This document shows positions 8,037 to 16,088 of a DNA stretch of 57,523 bases, one piece after another. Made by a program: the position numbers and the translations under genes. Source of the DNA: Longimicrobium sp. (GTDB taxonomy: Bacteria > Gemmatimonadota > Gemmatimonadetes > Longimicrobiales > Longimicrobiaceae); contig DASUYB010000159.1 of NCBI GenBank assembly GCA_036377595.1, positions 1 to 57,523 of the forward strand, read 5' to 3'. Under the pieces are notes generated by a model. The model saw only the letters and a list, made by a program, of their open reading frames with translations. It was not told where the DNA came from and did no database searches. The first letter of the stretch is position 1, and each line of letters starts with the position of its first letter.

Positions 8037-8663
8037 GTGTCGTTCCTGCGGATCCTGGAGATGCTGGGCGTGGCGGTGTTCGCCATCAGCGGCGCGCTGG
8101 CGGCCGGGCGCAAGAGCCTGGACCTGGTCGGCGTGGTGGTGACGGCCACGGTGACGGCCATCGGCGGCGGGACGCTCCGCGACGTGCTGCTGGACCGGCA
8201 CCCGGTGTTCTGGATCGCCGACACCACCAACCTGTACGTGATCTTCGCCGCCGCGCTGGGGACGGTCGTCTACACGCGGCGGTGGCGGCCGCCGGAGCGC
8301 AGCCTGGCGCTGGCCGACGCGCTGGGGCTGGCGCTGTTCACCATCCTCGGCGCGCAGATCGCCCAGGGCGAGGGGCTCGGCGGCGTGGTGGTGGTGATCA
8401 TGGGCACGCTCACGGGCGTGGCCGGCGGCGTGATCCGCGACGTGCTGACCGCCGAGATCCCCATGATCATGCGCCGCGGGCCCATCTACGCCACCGCGTG
8501 CATCGCCGGCGTGGTCGTCTACCTGCTGCTGGAGATGGTGATCCCGCGCGACGTGGCCGCCGTCTTCGGCATGGCGTCCATCGCCGCGCTGCGCCTGGCC
8601 GCGATCCTGTGGGACCTGACGGTGCCGGTGTTCACGCTCCGCGACCCCGCCGGACGGAAATGA
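8037..8663 (+). CDS. TRIC-type cation channel family protein (UPF0126)
   Basis: About 208 aa with two tandem repeats of a three-helix unit. Each repeat has a glycine-rich GGGTLRDVLL or GGVIRDVLT motif (about residues 41-52 and 125-136), which defines the UPF0126/TRIC family of inner-membrane trimeric cation channels. There are about seven transmembrane helices and almost no soluble domain. The GTG at 8037 is chosen because the family begins immediately before the first helix (SFLRILEMLGVAVFAISG); upstream codons are proline-rich and unlike the family. It lies 91 bp after the HTH regulator on the same strand, possibly co-transcribed. Confidence 0.85.
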   Translation: MSFLRILEMLGVAVFAISGALAAGRKSLDLVGVVVTATVTAIGGGTLRDVLLDRHPVFWIADTTNLYVIFAAALGTVVYTRRWRPPERSLALADALGLALFTILGAQIAQGEGLGGVVVVIMGTLTGVAGGVIRDVLTAEIPMIMRRGPIYATACIAGVVVYLLLEMVIPRDVAAVFGMASIAALRLAAILWDLTVPVFTLRDPAGRK

Positions 8664-8755
8664 GGGCCGCACCGGGTGGGATCTTCCATCGCACCGCGGG
8701 TATGATTGCTGGCCGCAACCGATGGAGGTTCAATCCACCCTCACCGGAGGAAGCC

Positions 8756-8980
8756 ATGCGCAAGCTGACGCTCAGAGTGGACGAGCTGGTCGTGGAGACG
8801 TTCGACACGCGCGGCGACCTGGATGCCGATCGGGGCACCGTCCACGCGCACTCCGCGGAGGTGGCGAGCTGCCCGGTGGAGCTCTGCTGGCCGCAAGAGA
8901 CGAACGACCCGCAGCTGCGGCGCTGCGTTACGCCGTACGTGGAGTGCAACACCGACGGCTGGACCTGCGTCTACTGCTGA
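8756..8980 (+). CDS. Pinensin-type Cys-rich precursor peptide 5
   Basis: A 74-aa stand-alone peptide. Its leader MRKLTLRVDELVVETFDT and the RGTVHAHS junction match the pinensin-family leader pattern. The core has six cysteines (39, 44, 57, 64, 71, 74) and ends CVYC. A good ribosome binding site (GGAGG at 8746-8750) precedes the ATG at 8756. It lies between a channel gene and a VOC protein with no modification enzyme in reach, and a GC hairpin follows. Confidence 0.8.
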   Translation: MRKLTLRVDELVVETFDTRGDLDADRGTVHAHSAEVASCPVELCWPQETNDPQLRRCVTPYVECNTDGWTCVYC

Positions 8981-9002
8981 TCCCCTCCGCCACGCAATGC
9001 GT

Positions 9003-9025
9003 ACGGCCCCGGTCTCCGGGGCCGT
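9003..9025. terminator. Intrinsic-type hairpin
   Basis: Arms ACGGCCCCGG and CCGGGGCCGT pair perfectly around loop TCT, 22 bp after precursor 5 and between convergent genes. It has no long U-tract. Probable transcription end for the precursor gene. Confidence 0.5.
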
Positions 9026-9056
9026 CCGTGCTTCCAGGCGTGCGAACGCCCGGTGA

Positions 9057-9437
9057 TCAGCCGGCGAAGTGCGAGAACGTCACCAGGTTGCCGCCGGGCT
9101 CGCGGACGATGATCTCGTCGGCGCCGTAGAAGGTCTTGCGGCGGGGGATGACGTGCTCGACGCCGTCCAGGCGGCGCTCCACGTCGTCCAGGTCGTCGAC
9201 CTCGATGTACATCAGCGTGCCGCCGAGGGGGATGGTCCCGACGGCCGCGCCGACGTCGGCCTGGATGGACGCGGTCGTCTGGTACATCACCTCCACGCCG
9301 CCGCGCTTCAGGATCACGAAGCCGAGCGCGTCTTCGTGGGGTACCTCGGCCGTCTTCTCGAAGCCCAGCCGGTCGATCCAGAAGGGAAGCACGGGCTCGA
9401 TCGCCTCGACGGCGAGCACGGGGGTCAGCTTCTTCAT
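9057..9437 (-). CDS. VOC (glyoxalase/dioxygenase) superfamily protein
   Basis: A 126-aa single-domain vicinal-oxygen-chelate protein, containing the two beta-alpha-beta-beta-beta modules expected (LAVEAIEPVLPFWIDRLGF at 8-26, LMYIEVDDLDDVERRL at about 75-90, and REPGGNLVTFSHF at the C-terminus). A metal-ligand Glu is present near the end of each half, but His ligands are not obvious. Small VOC proteins act in isomerisation, dioxygenation or antibiotic binding; the substrate is not predictable. It lies 69 bp downstream of the AraC-type regulator on the same strand and may be its target or operon partner. ATG at 9437. Confidence 0.8.
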   Translation of the reverse strand: MKKLTPVLAVEAIEPVLPFWIDRLGFEKTAEVPHEDALGFVILKRGGVEVMYQTTASIQADVGAAVGTIPLGGTLMYIEVDDLDDVERRLDGVEHVIPRRKTFYGADEIIVREPGGNLVTFSHFAG

Positions 9438-9506
9438 CTCGTTCCTCGCAGGTTTCGCGGGATCACTCCACGGAAGCGCGCGCCTCCGCCGTTCGCGCGG
9501 GGAAGT

Positions 9507-10319
9507 CTATTCCCCGCCCCGCTCCCGGTCTTGGAAAAATGCGACGTGGCGCGCGTACGTGGCCGGAGGCACGCCCGCGATCTCGCGGAAGTCGCGGTTC
9601 ATGTGCGACTGGTCGTACCACCCGCACTCCAGCGCCAGCCGCGAGAGCGAGGGGACGCGACCGCCCCGCAGCCGCTCCAGCGCGGCCTGCACGCGGGCCA
9701 CGCGGCAGGCGTTCTTGGGCGTGAGCCCCACGCGCTCGAGGTAGATGCGCTCCAGGTGGCGCCGCGTAAGCCCGACCGCCTCGTGCAGCGCCTCGACCCG
9801 CACCGCGCCGCCGGAGCGCTCGATCAGCCCGCTCACGTGCGCGATGCGCGGGTCGGGCCGGGGCGCGCCGCCCGCGCGGCCGAGCAGCGCCTCCTCGACC
9901 ACGCGGATGCGCGCGGCGGGCGGTGTCTCGTGCAGCCGCTCCTCCAGCTCGGGGACGCGCCGCCAGAACTCGCCCAGCGCCACCGCGCGGTCGGTGAGCT
10001 CGCCGGCGGGCGCGGGGACGAACGCCGCCGCGCCGCCCGGGCGGAAGCGGACGCCCAGCATGTCGACCACGCCCGCGCTGCGCACCTCCAGCGGCGAGCG
10101 CATGGCGCCCACGACGTAGCTGCCGAGCGCGTGCTGCGGAGAATCGGGAGCGAGGAGCGGGTCGCCGAGGTTGAAGATCACGTCCATGCAGCCGTCCGGC
10201 AGCACGCGGCTGACGTGCGGCGCAGCGAGCGCGCCGTCCGTGCGGCTGGTCCAATAGCACTGCACCACGTCCGCCAGCGCGGGCGACGGCGCGTGCTCAC
10301 GGTAGACGGGTGGGTGCAT
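9507..10319 (-). CDS. AraC-family transcriptional regulator with DUF6597-like sensor
   Basis: About 270 aa. The N-terminal half has the pattern typical of the DUF6597 sensor (YREHAPSPALADVVQCYW near the start, then VLPDGCMDVIFNLG and GVRFRPGGAAAF). The C-terminal 100 residues form the double-HTH AraC domain, with VEALHEAVGLTRRHLERIY in HTH1 and LALECGWYDQSHMNRDFREIAG in HTH2. The ATG at 10319 (MHPPVYREHAP) is preferred over an in-frame ATG at 10379 because the sensor homology begins there. It probably regulates the downstream VOC gene; the inducer is unknown. Confidence 0.85.
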   Translation of the reverse strand: MHPPVYREHAPSPALADVVQCYWTSRTDGALAAPHVSRVLPDGCMDVIFNLGDPLLAPDSPQHALGSYVVGAMRSPLEVRSAGVVDMLGVRFRPGGAAAFVPAPAGELTDRAVALGEFWRRVPELEERLHETPPAARIRVVEEALLGRAGGAPRPDPRIAHVSGLIERSGGAVRVEALHEAVGLTRRHLERIYLERVGLTPKNACRVARVQAALERLRGGRVPSLSRLALECGWYDQSHMNRDFREIAGVPPATYARHVAFFQDRERGGE

Positions 10320-10409
10320 TGTGTAGGCGCGCGGATACTGCACCGGATCACGACCTTCGGCGATGACGGGTAAGACCAAATCCAGCCTCCGTCAATTCGT
10401 TAGAAAATA

Positions 10410-10437
10410 GGCGAACGCGGGCTCTCCCGCATTCGCC
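10410..10437 (-). terminator. Hairpin terminator after the 10498 gene
   Basis: Arms GGCGAACGCGGG and CCCGCATTCGCC (one mismatch) surround CTCT. Read on the minus strand the stem is followed by TATTTTC, consistent with an intrinsic terminator for the AT-richer membrane-protein gene ending at 10498. Confidence 0.5.
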
Positions 10438-10497
10438 TTTGTGACTCATATCACGATCACATTACAGCCAGATGGTTGCGTTCCAGCTAACATGCCT

Positions 10498-11235
10498 CTA
10501 CCGCGGAGTCGCACCTTTCGGTGATGAGGTGCGGGAAATTCGTTTCTTCAGCCAGTACGCTATTCCGAAAACAGTTGCGGTTATCAGGAGCGCAGCCGCA
10601 CCGCCCTCTATGAAATCGTCACCCGGAAAGAGTAGCATGAGAAATCCCATGAGCACAAATCCCATAGCCCCCAATGTCACAAGCACACCCGGAACCGTGA
10701 GATTGTCCTCCCCTGGGCCGGTAGTTTCAGAAACTATCCTGTCGCCATGAAAGAAGGTGACTTCTGGTAAGCAACCGGAGAGATGATGCTCGACGGTCAG
10801 TTTACACATTGAGTTCGGAAACAACGTTTCCTGTCGAATCCGAAGTCGATGTCCATCGGTTGAATCCGACTCCTCGAGCGTCCAGGCCGTGGCAGTAGCA
10901 TTTGGATCGGTGGGGGTAATCTGGTATCCCACGTATCCGGTTTTCGTCAAAACCTCTAAAACAAGAGCTCTGGCCGAACGCCTACCTGTGTTTCTCCACA
11001 CAATTTCAGTGAGAGCCGTAGCGAGCCCCTGTTCTGAAAGAATTGCTTCCACCCGCTGTTTATGCGCGGGATCGACCGAGTTCACGAGATCCACCGAATG
11101 CGTCGCATATCGAACTTTCGGCCGAAGCAGAAACGCTTTGATCCCCGCAAAGCCTCCTGCACCTGAAACCAAGCCAACGGCGAAAGTAACGATCGCCTGT
11201 GCTGTGATATCGGATACGAATTTAACCATAAGCAT
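10498..11235 (-). CDS. Membrane protein of unknown function
   Basis: A 245-aa protein not assigned to a family. It has an N-terminal transmembrane helix (about 10-32, AIVTFAVGLVSGAGGFAGIKAF) and a roughly 150-residue soluble domain with beta-strand character (VRYATHSVDLVNS... GHRLRIRQETLFPN... CKLTVEHHLSG). Two C-terminal helices follow (about 182-202 and 208-228) and a basic tail. Base composition is visibly lower in GC than both neighbours, and codon choice includes many A/T-ending codons, which suggests recent horizontal acquisition. It is flanked by its own terminator hairpin. ATG at 11235; a second ATG two codons later is equally possible. Confidence 0.7.
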   Translation of the reverse strand: MLMVKFVSDITAQAIVTFAVGLVSGAGGFAGIKAFLLRPKVRYATHSVDLVNSVDPAHKQRVEAILSEQGLATALTEIVWRNTGRRSARALVLEVLTKTGYVGYQITPTDPNATATAWTLEESDSTDGHRLRIRQETLFPNSMCKLTVEHHLSGCLPEVTFFHGDRIVSETTGPGEDNLTVPGVLVTLGAMGFVLMGFLMLLFPGDDFIEGGAAALLITATVFGIAYWLKKRISRTSSPKGATPR

Positions 11236-11275
11236 CGTTCTCGTCCGTCTCAGAAATTATCCGGGCGCGCCGAAC

Positions 11276-12682
11276 TCACGCGCGCGCCGCGCCCTTCCAG
11301 ATCAGGTAGACGGGGATGCCGGCCAGGATCACGCCGAAGCAGATGAGCGTGATGACCGGGTCGCTGATCAGCGCGTTCAACAGCATTCCCACCGAGGCGA
11401 GCAGGAAGACGGCGGGGACGACGGGATAGCCCCAGGTGCGGTACGGGCGCGGGTGGTCGGGGCGGGTGCGGCGCAGGATGTACACGGCGCCCACCGCCAG
11501 CGCGTAGAACGGCCAGATGCCCAGGATGAACGCGTCGGCCAGCTGCTCGAAGGTGCGGAAGGAGACGTACGCGATCCCCAGCGCCACCGCCAGCAGGATG
11601 GCGGCGTACGGCGTCTTGAACCGCGGATGCACCGCGGCGATCTGCGGGAAGAAGTTGCCGTCGTCGGCCATCGCGTAGAAGATGCGCGGGCCCGTCATCA
11701 TCGAGCCGTTCAGCGCGCCGAACGCGGAGAGCATCACCATCGCCGCGACGACGGACGAGCCGACGGCGCCGAACACCTTGGTCGCCGTGTCCGCCGCGAC
11801 CAGCTTCGATCCCACCATCTCCGGCACGGTCAGCACGTACAGGTAGGCGGCGTTCACGGCGATGTAGATGGCCACGATCGCCAGCACGCCGCCGATGATG
11901 GCGCGCGGCAGCGTCCGCGCGGGGTCCTTCACCTCGCCGGAGATGAAGGTGAGGTCCGCCCACCCGTCGTACGCCCACATCACCGACACCAGCGCGAGGC
12001 CGAAGCCCGCCCACGTGATCGGCTGCCAGTCGATCGGCCCGGCGAGCGCCCCCTGCCCCGGCTCGGCCAGCAGGAACGCGGCGACGGCGAGGCCCGCGAT
12101 CGCCAGCACCTTGGCGGCGGTGCTGAGGTCCTGCACCGCGGCCGCCCACTTCACCGAGCGGAGATTCGCGAGTCCCAGCAGGAGGATGGCCCCGGCGGCG
12201 ACGAGCCGCGTCCCCAGGTCGCCGTAGCCGAAGAAGCGGCCGGCGTACTCGGCGAAGAGCACGGCGATGGCGCCCAGCGCGCTGGGGCGGATCACCAGCA
12301 GCTCGGTCCAGCCGAAGAGGAAAGCGGGGAGCGGCCCGTAGCCCTCGCGGATGAAGACGTAGATGCCGCCCGAGCGCGGGAACATGGTCGCGAGCTCGGC
12401 GATGGCCAGCGCGCCCATCAGCGCCACCAGCGCGCCGACGACCCAGAGCAGCGACATGGCGCCCACGGTGCCCACGCGCGCCGCCACGCCGTTCTCGCCG
12501 CCCACGATGCGGAAGATGCCGCTGCCGATGGTGGAGCCGACCAGCACCGCCGCGGCGCTCCACACGCCCAGGCTGCGCGGCAGCCGGTCGGCGCCGGCCT
12601 CGCGCGCGGTCTCGGCGCGCTCGGCGGCGGCACGCTGCTGGTCGATGATCGCGGCGTCGCGCGCGAAGGGGAGTTCCGGCAT
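11276..12682 (-). CDS. APC-superfamily amino acid permease
   Basis: A 468-aa inner-membrane transporter with about 12 helices. Helix 1 carries the APC signature VGSTIGSGIFRIVGG (about 48-62), the unwound-helix substrate site. Further family features are LATMFPRSGGIYVFIREGYG (about 97-116), a VMWAYDGWADLTFISGEVKDP block in helix 6 to 7, and FGALNGSMMTGPRIFYAMADDG. The order and length fit the LAT/CAT branch that moves amino acids by exchange or proton symport. The substrate is not predictable. The protein begins with a soluble tail of about 35 residues. ATG at 12682. Confidence 0.9.
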   Translation of the reverse strand: MPELPFARDAAIIDQQRAAAERAETAREAGADRLPRSLGVWSAAAVLVGSTIGSGIFRIVGGENGVAARVGTVGAMSLLWVVGALVALMGALAIAELATMFPRSGGIYVFIREGYGPLPAFLFGWTELLVIRPSALGAIAVLFAEYAGRFFGYGDLGTRLVAAGAILLLGLANLRSVKWAAAVQDLSTAAKVLAIAGLAVAAFLLAEPGQGALAGPIDWQPITWAGFGLALVSVMWAYDGWADLTFISGEVKDPARTLPRAIIGGVLAIVAIYIAVNAAYLYVLTVPEMVGSKLVAADTATKVFGAVGSSVVAAMVMLSAFGALNGSMMTGPRIFYAMADDGNFFPQIAAVHPRFKTPYAAILLAVALGIAYVSFRTFEQLADAFILGIWPFYALAVGAVYILRRTRPDHPRPYRTWGYPVVPAVFLLASVGMLLNALISDPVITLICFGVILAGIPVYLIWKGAARA

Positions 12683-13202
12683 GCTGGGAGCGTGGGGCGC
12701 GGGTGGGTCGCAGGATGACGCGGGGATCGGCTCCGAAGCTAATCACGGCGCGGCACGGCGGACAAGCGGGCGCGCTGCGGCCCTCATCCCCCCGACCCCC
12801 TTCTCCCAAACTGCGGGAGAAGGGGGAGACCTGACCTCGGGGAGAGGCTGCGGCTCTTGAAGGAGGCATCCTGCCCGCCGCGAGCGGCCCCCTCCCCCGG
12901 CCCTCCCGCGCTGCGCAGGAGAGGGGAGAACTCAGCGCGGAGACTCGCACCGACGCCGACCCGGGGCCTCGCAGCGCACGCGAGCCGCGTCATGCGCCAT
13001 CGGCTGCGGCGGCGCGATCGAAGTTACCCCCTCCCGTTATCGGGAGGGGGTACGCGGCCCCAGCCGCGGGGGGAGGGCCCGCGGGGGGAGGGTCCGCGGG
13101 GGGAGGGAACGCGGGCTGGCGCATCGCCGTACCATGGCGCATGATACCGGCCTTCGCCGACTGACGGTTCCACATTCCATCATCCCCACAGAGGAAACAC
13201 GG
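12683..13202. repeat. Repeat-filled intergenic region
   Basis: This is a 520-bp gene-free stretch between divergent genes. It holds CCCTCATCC followed by hairpin CCCCCTTCTCCC/GGGAGAAGGGGG (12796-12826, loop AAACTGC). Next is a CCCCTCCCCCGG...GGAGAGGGGAGAACTCAGCG segment (about 12888-12938) that recurs at 26320, 28565, 55105 and 56160. A third hairpin, ACCCCCTCCC/GGGAGGGGGT, lies at about 13024-13049, followed by three tandem copies of a CCCGCGGGGGGAGGG-like unit (13066-13108). The last part also recurs inverted near 54945-55015. No gene recognised; the promoter of the S9 peptidase must lie near 13110-13200. Confidence 0.65.
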
Positions 13203-15392
13203 ATGGTGACCATGGCACGCCCGGCCGCGGCCGGGTTCGTGGCTGCGCTCGCGCTGCTGGCCGGGGCGCCCGCGCGCGCCCAGATGGACCAGCTCACCGT
13301 CGAGCGCATCTTCTCGTCCCCCGACTTCCGGCTGCAGTCGCTCCCCGAGTCGCGCTGGATGAACGGCGGGCAGCGCTACTCCTTCATCGCCGACGAGGGC
13401 ATCGTCGCGGAAGACGCGCAGACGGGGACGCGCACCGTGCTCGTCGACGGCCGCCGCCTGGTCCCCCAGGGGCAGACGAAGGCGATCGAGATCGAGGACT
13501 ACGCCTGGAGCGCCGACGAGCGGAAGCTGCTCATCTTCACCAACAGCCAGCCGGTCTGGCGGCAGAACACCAAGGGGCAGTTCTACGTCTACGACCTGGC
13601 CACCCAGCGGCTCACGCCCGTCTCCACCACCGTCGGCTGGCAGCAGTTCGCCAAGCTGTCGCCCGACGGCAGCAAGGTCGGCTTCGTGCGCGACAACGAC
13701 CTGTGGGTGACCGATCTCGCGACGGGCCGCGAGACGCGGCTGACGCACGACGGCAGCGAGACCATCATCAACGGCACCTTCGACTGGGTCTACGAGGAGG
13801 AGCTGGACCTGCGCGACGGGTGGCGCTGGAGCCCCGACGGGCAGCGCATCGCCTTCTGGCGCATCGACGACGGCCCGGTCAAGGCGTTCTACTGGATGCG
13901 CGACACGGGCGACCCGTACGCGCAGCCCATCTCCCTGCGCTACCCCAAGGCCGGCGCGCCGAACCCCACGGCCAAGCTCGGCGTCGTCGCGGTCACCGGC
14001 GGGCCGGTGACGTGGCTGGAGACGGGGACGGACCCGAGCGTCTACCTGGCCCGGATGGAGTGGGCCGAGTCGCCGACGGAGATCCTCGTGCAGCGCCTGA
14101 ACCGCCACCAGAACCGGCTCGACGTGATGCTGGCGGACGCGCGCACGGGAACGACACGCACGCTCTTCACCGAGGCCGACAGCGCGTGGGTGGACGTGGA
14201 CGACGACCTGTCGTTCATCCGCCGAGGGCAGCAGTTCCTGTGGAGCAGCGAGCGCGACGGCTACAACCACCTCTACCTCTACAACCGCGACGGCACGGTG
14301 GCCCGCCAGCTCACCAGGGGGGCGTGGGACGTGACCCAGGTGTTCGGGGTGGACGAGAAGAACGGGTGGGTCTACTTCTCCGCCACCGAGCAGGGGCCGC
14401 AGCAGCGCCACCTCTACCGCGTGCGGCTGGACGGCACCGGCTTCGCGCGGCTGACGCGCGAGCCGGGGACGCACTCGGTGCAGCTGTCGCCCGAGACGCC
14501 GTACTACCTGGACACCTGGTCGCGCGCGGGGTCGCCGCCCACCATCACGCTGCACCGCACCGACGGCAGCGTGGTGCGCTCGCTGGTCGACAACGCGGCG
14601 GTGCGGCAGCGCCTCGCCGGGCTGGCGGTCGCGCAGCCGGAGAGCTTCACCTTCCGCACCAGCGACGGGGTGGAGCTGAACGGGTGGATGATCAAGCCGG
14701 CCAACTTCGACGCGAGCAAGAAGTACCCGGTGCTGATGTACGTCTACGGCGGCCCCGGCTCGCAGACGGTGACCGACAGCTGGGGCGGGAGCCGGTACCT
14801 GTGGCACCAGATGCTCGCGCAGCGCGGCTACATCGTGGTCTCGGTGGACAACCGGGGGACGGGCGGGCGCGGGCGCGACTTCAAGAAGCAGACGTACCTG
14901 AACCTCGGCACGCGCGAGGCGGCCGACCAGATCGAGGCGGCGCGCTGGCTGGCAACCCAGCCGTACGTGGACGCCAGCCGGCTGGGGATCTGGGGATGGA
15001 GCTACGGCGGCTACATGACCGCGTTCACGCTGGAGCAGCCGAACGCGCCGTTCAAGGCCGGCATCTCCGTGGCTCCCGTGGCGGACTGGGGATTGTACGA
15101 CAGCATCTACACCGAGCGCTTCATGCGCACGCCGCAGGAGAACCCGCAGGGCTACGCGCGCAGCTCGGCCATCCGCAACGCCGCGGGGCTGCGGGCCAAG
15201 CTGCTGCTGGTGCACGGCAGCGGCGACGACAACGTGCACTTCCAGAACAGCGTGCAGTTGGTGGACGCGCTGCAGGCCGCGGGGAAGCAGTTCAACTTCA
15301 TGATGTACCCGGACCGCAACCACGCCATCGCCGGCGGCCGCTCGGTGCATCTCTACACGATGATGACGAACTGGATCACGCAGAATCTTTGA
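13203..15392 (+). CDS. Secreted S9 prolyl oligopeptidase (DPP IV-like)
   Basis: A 729-aa serine peptidase. The signal peptide covers residues 1-27 (cleavage after RAQ or ARA). Residues about 30-480 form the beta-propeller of the DPP4 N-terminal type, and 500-729 form the alpha/beta hydrolase. The catalytic triad is Ser600 in GWSYGGYM, Asp675 in GSGDDNVHF and His707 in DRNHAI, all intact, with the YVYGGPGSQ oxyanion-tyrosine region. The propeller Glu pair (YEEELDLRDGW, about 198-208) that binds the substrate N-terminus is present, supporting dipeptidyl-peptidase activity after proline. ATG at 13203 has a GAGGAAA ribosome site; an in-frame upstream ATG at 13134 gives no signal peptide. Confidence 0.93.
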   Translation: MVTMARPAAAGFVAALALLAGAPARAQMDQLTVERIFSSPDFRLQSLPESRWMNGGQRYSFIADEGIVAEDAQTGTRTVLVDGRRLVPQGQTKAIEIEDYAWSADERKLLIFTNSQPVWRQNTKGQFYVYDLATQRLTPVSTTVGWQQFAKLSPDGSKVGFVRDNDLWVTDLATGRETRLTHDGSETIINGTFDWVYEEELDLRDGWRWSPDGQRIAFWRIDDGPVKAFYWMRDTGDPYAQPISLRYPKAGAPNPTAKLGVVAVTGGPVTWLETGTDPSVYLARMEWAESPTEILVQRLNRHQNRLDVMLADARTGTTRTLFTEADSAWVDVDDDLSFIRRGQQFLWSSERDGYNHLYLYNRDGTVARQLTRGAWDVTQVFGVDEKNGWVYFSATEQGPQQRHLYRVRLDGTGFARLTREPGTHSVQLSPETPYYLDTWSRAGSPPTITLHRTDGSVVRSLVDNAAVRQRLAGLAVAQPESFTFRTSDGVELNGWMIKPANFDASKKYPVLMYVYGGPGSQTVTDSWGGSRYLWHQMLAQRGYIVVSVDNRGTGGRGRDFKKQTYLNLGTREAADQIEAARWLATQPYVDASRLGIWGWSYGGYMTAFTLEQPNAPFKAGISVAPVADWGLYDSIYTERFMRTPQENPQGYARSSAIRNAAGLRAKLLLVHGSGDDNVHFQNSVQLVDALQAAGKQFNFMMYPDRNHAIAGGRSVHLYTMMTNWITQNL

Positions 15393-15774
15393 AGTGCTGA
15401 GTGCGTGAGTGCGTGAGTGCGGAGTGCGTGAGTGCGCCGGGGTCGATCGATCCCGGCGCACTTCGCGTTTGATCCACATCCAGCGAGAAGCCGCCGCGCG
15501 AGGGCCCTCATCCGAAAAAGAGCGACGAAAACTGCCTCGTCGCTCTTTTTCGACCTCTCCCAAAACCGACTGGGAGAGGTGACTGCAAAAGCCCAATCTG
15601 TCATTCCGAGCGGCGCCGCTGCACCGAAACTGCGACCACACCGATGTCGGGCGGCGCCCGAGGAATCTGTGACCCGCGTCCGCACAAAGAGCCGGGCAAT
15701 GTGACGGCACGGGATTGGCCGGGGTGGCGGACCCGTTCCCATCGAGGGTTCACCCATGCAGGAGGATCATGGAG
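15393..15774. repeat. Intergenic repeats: GTGAGTGC tandem, composite hairpin, TGTCATTCCGAG half-element
   Basis: A 382-bp gap holding three unrelated repeats. At 15394-15436 is a short tandem of GTGCGTGA/GTGAGTGC units. At 15513-15552 a perfect 15-bp stem (CGAAAAAGAGCGACG with its complement) surrounds AAAACTGCCT, followed at 15551-15580 by hairpin ACCTCTCCC/GGGAGAGGT with loop AAAACCGACT. From about 15599 to 15690 is a partial copy of the TGTCATTCCGAGCGG element seen complete at 41974 and 42202. No gene seen until precursor 6. Confidence 0.65.
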
Positions 15775-15957
15775 ATGAAGAAGATGCGGCTGGACGTCGA
15801 CGAGATCGCGGTCGAGTCGTTCCCGACGGAGCGCGTGGAGGATGACGGCGGGACGGTGCGCGCGTACGTGGGCACGCTCGCGCCGCCGTCGTGCCCCGTG
15901 CAGACCTGCCACACGTACGACGATACCGTCTGCGGGCTGACACAGGCCTGCGAGTAG
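15775..15957 (+). CDS. Pinensin-type Cys-rich precursor peptide 6
   Basis: A 60-aa peptide, the shortest of the six. The leader MKKMRLDVDEIAVESFPT and the GGTVRAYV junction match the others. The core has four cysteines (40, 44, 53, 59) in SCPVQTCHTYDD and GLTQACE. GGAGG at 15761-15765 is nine bases from the ATG at 15775, which also starts the canonical leader; an ATG at 15769 (two codons earlier) is too close to that site. It is isolated from any modifying enzyme and lies 131 bp upstream of a secreted protein. Confidence 0.78.
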   Translation: MKKMRLDVDEIAVESFPTERVEDDGGTVRAYVGTLAPPSCPVQTCHTYDDTVCGLTQACE

Positions 15958-16088
15958 CGGATCGCTGTGGAGACGGGGATGCGGGCGGTCGCGCCGCATC
16001 CCCGTTGCGGTTCGGCAACGGCGGCGGCATGGATGGTGTCGAACGCGTATCCCCTTCCCTCCACCTCCCTCCCTCGAGGCGAGCCGCC

